NCBI GenBank assembly: GCA_963798195.1
Contig: CAWCSF010000010.1
Coordinates: 1,426,001-1,490,000, forward strand
DNA length: 64,000 bases
Source: CAVSRC01 sp963798195
GTDB taxonomy: Bacteria; Pseudomonadota; Alphaproteobacteria; Rhizobiales; Kaistiaceae
Direction of reading: 5' to 3'
The first letter of the stretch is position 1, and each line of letters starts with the position of its first letter. A program made the translations under genes and the position numbers. The notes under the pieces were generated by a model, which was not told where the DNA came from, made no database searches, and saw only the letters and a list, made by a program, of their open reading frames with translations. This document shows, one piece after another, positions 60,836 through 64,000 of the stretch.

Positions 60836-63124
60836 ATGACGGGAATCGGTTTCGGCCTCGATCGGATCGCGTCGTTTCTCTTCGAGCGTCCGCGCATCGC
60901 GGCCGCGCTGATGGCGATCGTCATCGCGCTGGCCGGCTTTGGCATGACGCGGCTGACGTTCGACGAGAACCTGCGCGACATTTTCGCCGGGAATTCCGCG
61001 TCGTTCCAGGAATACGTCGCGGCGACGGACGATTTCGTCGACCCCGAGAACGAGCTCATCGTGCTGATCGAGGGCAACGATCTCGGTACGCCGGACAATT
61101 TCCAGCGGCTGCAGGATTTCCAGTTCGAACTGCAGCTACTCGACGGCGTCGACAACGTCTATTCGCTGTTCGCCCTGCGCGATCCGCCGGACGCCGACGG
61201 CAACGCCGCGATCCTCGTCAACGATCCCTCGACCGGCCTGACGCCGGAACTGGCTGAGAAGATCCGCAATCACCCGGTGCTCGGTGCGAAGCTGCTTTCG
61301 GCCGACGGCAAGGCGATGATCTTCACGGTTACGCCAAGCGAGCCCAAGGCGCCGCTCGAGGTCGCGCGCGTGATCCGCGACGAAATCACCGCCACCGCTG
61401 CCGAGCTTTTCGCCGGCACCGACATCAAGGCAACGGTGACCGGCTTCCCGGTGGTGCGCGCGGCGATCTCCGACATCATCCGCCGCGACCAGATCGTGCT
61501 TAACGCCGCCGGCGCGCTGATCGGTACGGTGATGAGCCTGCTCGTCTTCCGCTCTATCGTCGCGTCGATCATGGCGGCGGTGCCGGCGATCGTGGCCGGC
61601 CTTTGCGTCGTCGGATTCATGGGCCTGTTCGGCGCACAGGTTACTGTGATGTCTACCGTCGTGCCGGCGCTGGTGATGATCTTCGGATACGCCGACGGCA
61701 TGCATCTCTGCTTCTCCTGGCGACATCATCGCGACGCCGGGCGAAGTATCGTGGAGTCGGAACGGTTGGCGCAGGAAGAACTGGCCGGCGCCTGCGCGCT
61801 CTCGGCGATCACCACCTCCGTCGCCTTCCTGTCGCTGGCGATCTCGTCGGTGACGCTGGTGCGCGGCTTCGGCATCGCTGGCACCTTCGGCACACTTGGC
61901 GGCATGTTGGTCGTGCTGATCCTGCACGGATTGATTACGCGCGCCATCGGCCGCTTCTGGAACACCGGCAAATCGCCCCGGCGGAATTTCCTCGGCTGGC
62001 TGCAAGGCCCGTGCGGCGCCATCGGCCGCGTTGCGGTGCGCTATGCCAAGCCGATTTCGCTGGCATCGATTCTCCTCTTCGTGGCGCTGGGCGCGGCGCA
62101 CCTTTCGGTTCCGCCGGAGCATTCGCTGCGTGAGGACCTGCCGCGCAACAATCCCGCCAACGCCGCGCTCGGCCGGATCGACCGCGAATTCGGCGGCATC
62201 TTCCCGCTCCAGATCATCGTGCCGCTGCACGGCGCCGAGGCGACCGCGCCGGAGACCATCCAGCGCATCCGCGCCATCCACGATGCCGTCGCCAAAGTCG
62301 ACGGCATCAGAACGCCACCGCTGTCGCTGTGGAGCCTGGTCTCGTGGCTGGGCGACGGCAATGCGGAACTCGGCACCGCACGCCTCGGCAAAGCCCTGGA
62401 CACGCTGAGCCCGACGACGCGCTCGCGCTTCATCAGTTCGACCGGCGACGCCATGATCACCGCCACGGTTCCCGAACTGCCGAGCGCGCCGACCGAAGCG
62501 CTTGTCCAGCGGGTCGAGGCAGCAGCGCGCAGCGCCGGTGGCGATGATGTGATCGTGACGGGGGTCACGGTGGTCAACGCCCGCCAGGGCGCACACACCA
62601 TCAACAGCCTCAACCTCAGTCTGCTGTTGTCGGTGGTCGCCAACCTTGGCGTGATCGCCCTCGCCTTCCGCAGCTTGCCCGTGGGCATCATCTCGTTTCT
62701 GCCCAACATGCTGCCCATACTGGCCACCGGAACGCTGTTGTTCCTGTCGGGACGCGGAATGCAGTTTACCTCGGTCATTGCGCTGACGGTCGCCTTCGGT
62801 GTCGCGGTCAACGATGCGGTTCACTTCCTGAACCGCTTCCTGCACACCGACGGGACCAACCAGTCGCTCGGCGAGCGGCTGATCGAGACATCGGCGCGCA
62901 TCGGGCCGGTGCTGATCGGCACCACGCTCATCATCATCGCCGGCATGTCGACGACACTGACCAGCGGCATGCCGACGATCGCGCTGTTCGGTATTATCGC
63001 CTCGCTGACGCTGCTGGTCGGCATTGTCGGCGACGTGGTCATTCTGCCTGCGCTGATGGCCGGACCGGGCAGGCGCTGGTTCGAGCGCGTGCCGCAGAGA
63101 AAAGTACTCAAGGAGACCGCATGA
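60836..63124 (+). CDS. MMPL/RND superfamily transporter
   Basis: A 762-residue inner-membrane exporter with two six-helix MMPL/SSD-like halves, each starting with one helix and a large periplasmic loop. The first has LVFRSIVASIMAAVPAIVAGLCVVGFMGLFGA then VPALVMIFGYADGMHLCFSWRHH; the second has LRSLPVG-type and TVAFGVAVNDAVHFLNRFL. This is the HAE-3-type layout of lipid or hopanoid exporters, though the substrate cannot be stated. The end overlaps the start of the next gene by four bases (ATGA). Confidence 0.87.
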   Translation: MTGIGFGLDRIASFLFERPRIAAALMAIVIALAGFGMTRLTFDENLRDIFAGNSASFQEYVAATDDFVDPENELIVLIEGNDLGTPDNFQRLQDFQFELQLLDGVDNVYSLFALRDPPDADGNAAILVNDPSTGLTPELAEKIRNHPVLGAKLLSADGKAMIFTVTPSEPKAPLEVARVIRDEITATAAELFAGTDIKATVTGFPVVRAAISDIIRRDQIVLNAAGALIGTVMSLLVFRSIVASIMAAVPAIVAGLCVVGFMGLFGAQVTVMSTVVPALVMIFGYADGMHLCFSWRHHRDAGRSIVESERLAQEELAGACALSAITTSVAFLSLAISSVTLVRGFGIAGTFGTLGGMLVVLILHGLITRAIGRFWNTGKSPRRNFLGWLQGPCGAIGRVAVRYAKPISLASILLFVALGAAHLSVPPEHSLREDLPRNNPANAALGRIDREFGGIFPLQIIVPLHGAEATAPETIQRIRAIHDAVAKVDGIRTPPLSLWSLVSWLGDGNAELGTARLGKALDTLSPTTRSRFISSTGDAMITATVPELPSAPTEALVQRVEAAARSAGGDDVIVTGVTVVNARQGAHTINSLNLSLLLSVVANLGVIALAFRSLPVGIISFLPNMLPILATGTLLFLSGRGMQFTSVIALTVAFGVAVNDAVHFLNRFLHTDGTNQSLGERLIETSARIGPVLIGTTLIIIAGMSTTLTSGMPTIALFGIIASLTLLVGIVGDVVILPALMAGPGRRWFERVPQRKVLKETA

Positions 63125-63630
63125 AGCCCGTCCTGCCCGCCGCGTTCCTCGCCACGATCGCCTTCGCCCTCCCCGCGTTCGGGGCGGACGATCCGATCCT
63201 GTCGAAACTGGCGGGAGACTGGATCGGGCGGGGCACCTACAAGCAGAGCGCGACCGCCCAGCCCGAGCGCATCTACTGCCGGATCGTCAACACACTCGAG
63301 AACGGCACCGCGCTACAGCAACGCGGCCGCTGCTCCGTCGCCAGCAATTCTGGCTCCGTCGACGGGCTGATCTCGGCCGAAGGCGGCGGGCGATACGGCG
63401 GCACGCTGAACAGCCTCGCCTCGGAGGGGCCGGCCAAACTCAACGGCACGGGCTCCGGCAACCGTGTCGTGCTCAACATGTCGTTCGTGGACACGGTCAC
63501 CGAGCAGCCAGTGCAGGCGGTGACAACGATGGAAGTGAAGAGCGGCGGCTACCGCCTCACCACGGAGCGCAAGGACCCGGCGACCGGCGCTACGTGGACT
63601 GCCAGCGACATCGATTTTGCAGCGAAATAG
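63121..63630 (+). CDS. secreted protein of unknown function, coupled to the RND transporter
   Basis: A 169-residue protein with a signal peptide (MKPVLPAAFLATIAFALPAFG, cut before ADD). The mature part starts PILSKLAGDWIGRGTYKQSATAQPERIYCRIVNTLENGTALQQRGRC, a beta-rich fold with one Cys pair that recalls lipocalin-like or heme-binding THAP/DUF domains. No firm family was recognised. It overlaps the RND gene by four bases, so it is probably a periplasmic partner or lipid/ligand carrier. That role is inference. Confidence 0.7.
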   Translation: MKPVLPAAFLATIAFALPAFGADDPILSKLAGDWIGRGTYKQSATAQPERIYCRIVNTLENGTALQQRGRCSVASNSGSVDGLISAEGGGRYGGTLNSLASEGPAKLNGTGSGNRVVLNMSFVDTVTEQPVQAVTTMEVKSGGYRLTTERKDPATGATWTASDIDFAAK

Positions 63631-63663
63631 AGGCGCCGCGGCCCCACGACGCGGGACTGCGGC

Positions 63664-64000
63664 ATGAGCACGTTTGTCCTCATACCCGGCGCCGGTTGCA
63701 CGGCTTGGTATTGGGAACTGCTTGCGGCTGAACTCGAACAGCGCGGCCATGGCGCGCTTCCGATCGACCTTCCCTGCGATGACGACAGCGCCGGCTGGGC
63801 GGAGTACGCCGATGCAGTCGTAGCGGCCATCGACGGGCACAGCGACCTTGTTCTCGTTGCCCATTCGCTCGGCGGATTCACCGCGCCTCTTGTCTGCGCC
63901 CGCGTTCCGGTGCGGCTGCTGGTAATGCTCTCGGCGATGATCCCGCTCCCCGGCGAACGAGCCGGCGACTGGTGGCGGAACACCGACTATCCGAGCACGA
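63664..64000 (+). CDS. alpha/beta hydrolase, N-terminal part
   Basis: An incomplete frame running off the right edge (112 residues seen). It starts MSTFVLIPGAGCTAWYWELLAAELEQRGHGALPIDLPCDDDSAG, with the oxyanion-hole strand, then VLVAHSLGGFTAPLV with the nucleophile elbow Ser (about residue 67). The acid and His of the triad lie beyond the window. ATG 63664 lies 34 bases after the preceding gene. Esterase or lactonase activity is possible but not assigned. Confidence 0.85.
   Translation, partial: MSTFVLIPGAGCTAWYWELLAAELEQRGHGALPIDLPCDDDSAGWAEYADAVVAAIDGHSDLVLVAHSLGGFTAPLVCARVPVRLLVMLSAMIPLPGERAGDWWRNTDYPST

Noticed and set aside
61136..62845. 569-residue frame opposite the RND gene
   Set aside because: Antisense shadow; charged low-complexity sequence without motifs.

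Overview
This is a GC-rich chromosomal window from an alphaproteobacterium, most likely of the order Hyphomicrobiales (Rhizobiales). The evidence is the set and order of housekeeping genes: purC-purS-purQ-purL-bolA-grxD, rpsD, murI, a TrmJ-type methyltransferase, icd, alaS, recA, a CckA-type hybrid kinase and an alphaproteobacterial DksA. Supporting signs are a DUF1476 (ATPase zeta-subunit) gene, a BA14K-like protein and a GTTC-type LexA half-site upstream of recA. I cannot name the genus. No rRNA, tRNA, CRISPR array, insertion sequence or prophage gene was seen.

Layout. 1-9463: an MFS transporter, a complete branched-chain amino acid ABC transporter (livH, livM, livG, livF, a small membrane protein, livJ), a second LivJ-like binding protein and an S58 (DmpA/NylC-type) peptidase. 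9464-15057: a gap with a possible minus-strand small RNA, rpe, a DUF2259 protein, purB, a glutathione peroxidase, then on the minus strand a TIGR02001-type protein, an HpcH/HpaI aldolase and DUF1476. 15183-23837: a long plus-strand purine operon interleaved with small secreted proteins, then bolA, a nucleoside-kinase-like gene, a HAD hydrolase, an isoprenylcysteine-methyltransferase-like gene and grxD. 23845-32703 (minus): an autotransporter and LuxR-type regulator, rpsD, a chromate module, murI and trmJ. 32832-36200 (plus): HdeD, a monooxygenase-like protein, icd and a glycerophosphodiesterase. 36197-45265 (minus): a Kef-type antiporter, alaS, two VOC proteins, recA, an RNA-processing metallo-beta-lactamase and a LOG protein. 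45444-47673 (plus): pseudouridine catabolism (PfkB kinase and PsuG) and a small secreted protein. 48060-51182 (minus): a sugar-type ABC transporter without an ATPase. 51499-64000: DoxX, CckA, a FliO-like protein, DksA, a BA14K-like protein, a SixA phosphatase, the YcjX/YcjF pair, a cupin, an RND/MMPL transporter and the start of an alpha/beta hydrolase.

The most important caution concerns sequence quality. Six genes (livG, purQ, purL, an autotransporter, its neighbouring regulator and a glycerophosphodiesterase) are broken by eight single-base shifts, and all eight are repaired by removing one base. Essential genes such as purL are affected, so insertion-type sequence error is more likely than gene decay. 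No clearly new defence or mobile system was found. The best candidates for new biology are small: a 45-codon secreted-type ORF overlapping both purC and purS, a lipoprotein gene overlapping both purQ and purL, a candidate minus-strand sRNA near 9.5 kb, a perfect CRP-type site at 56.4 kb and a palindrome over the icd promoter.
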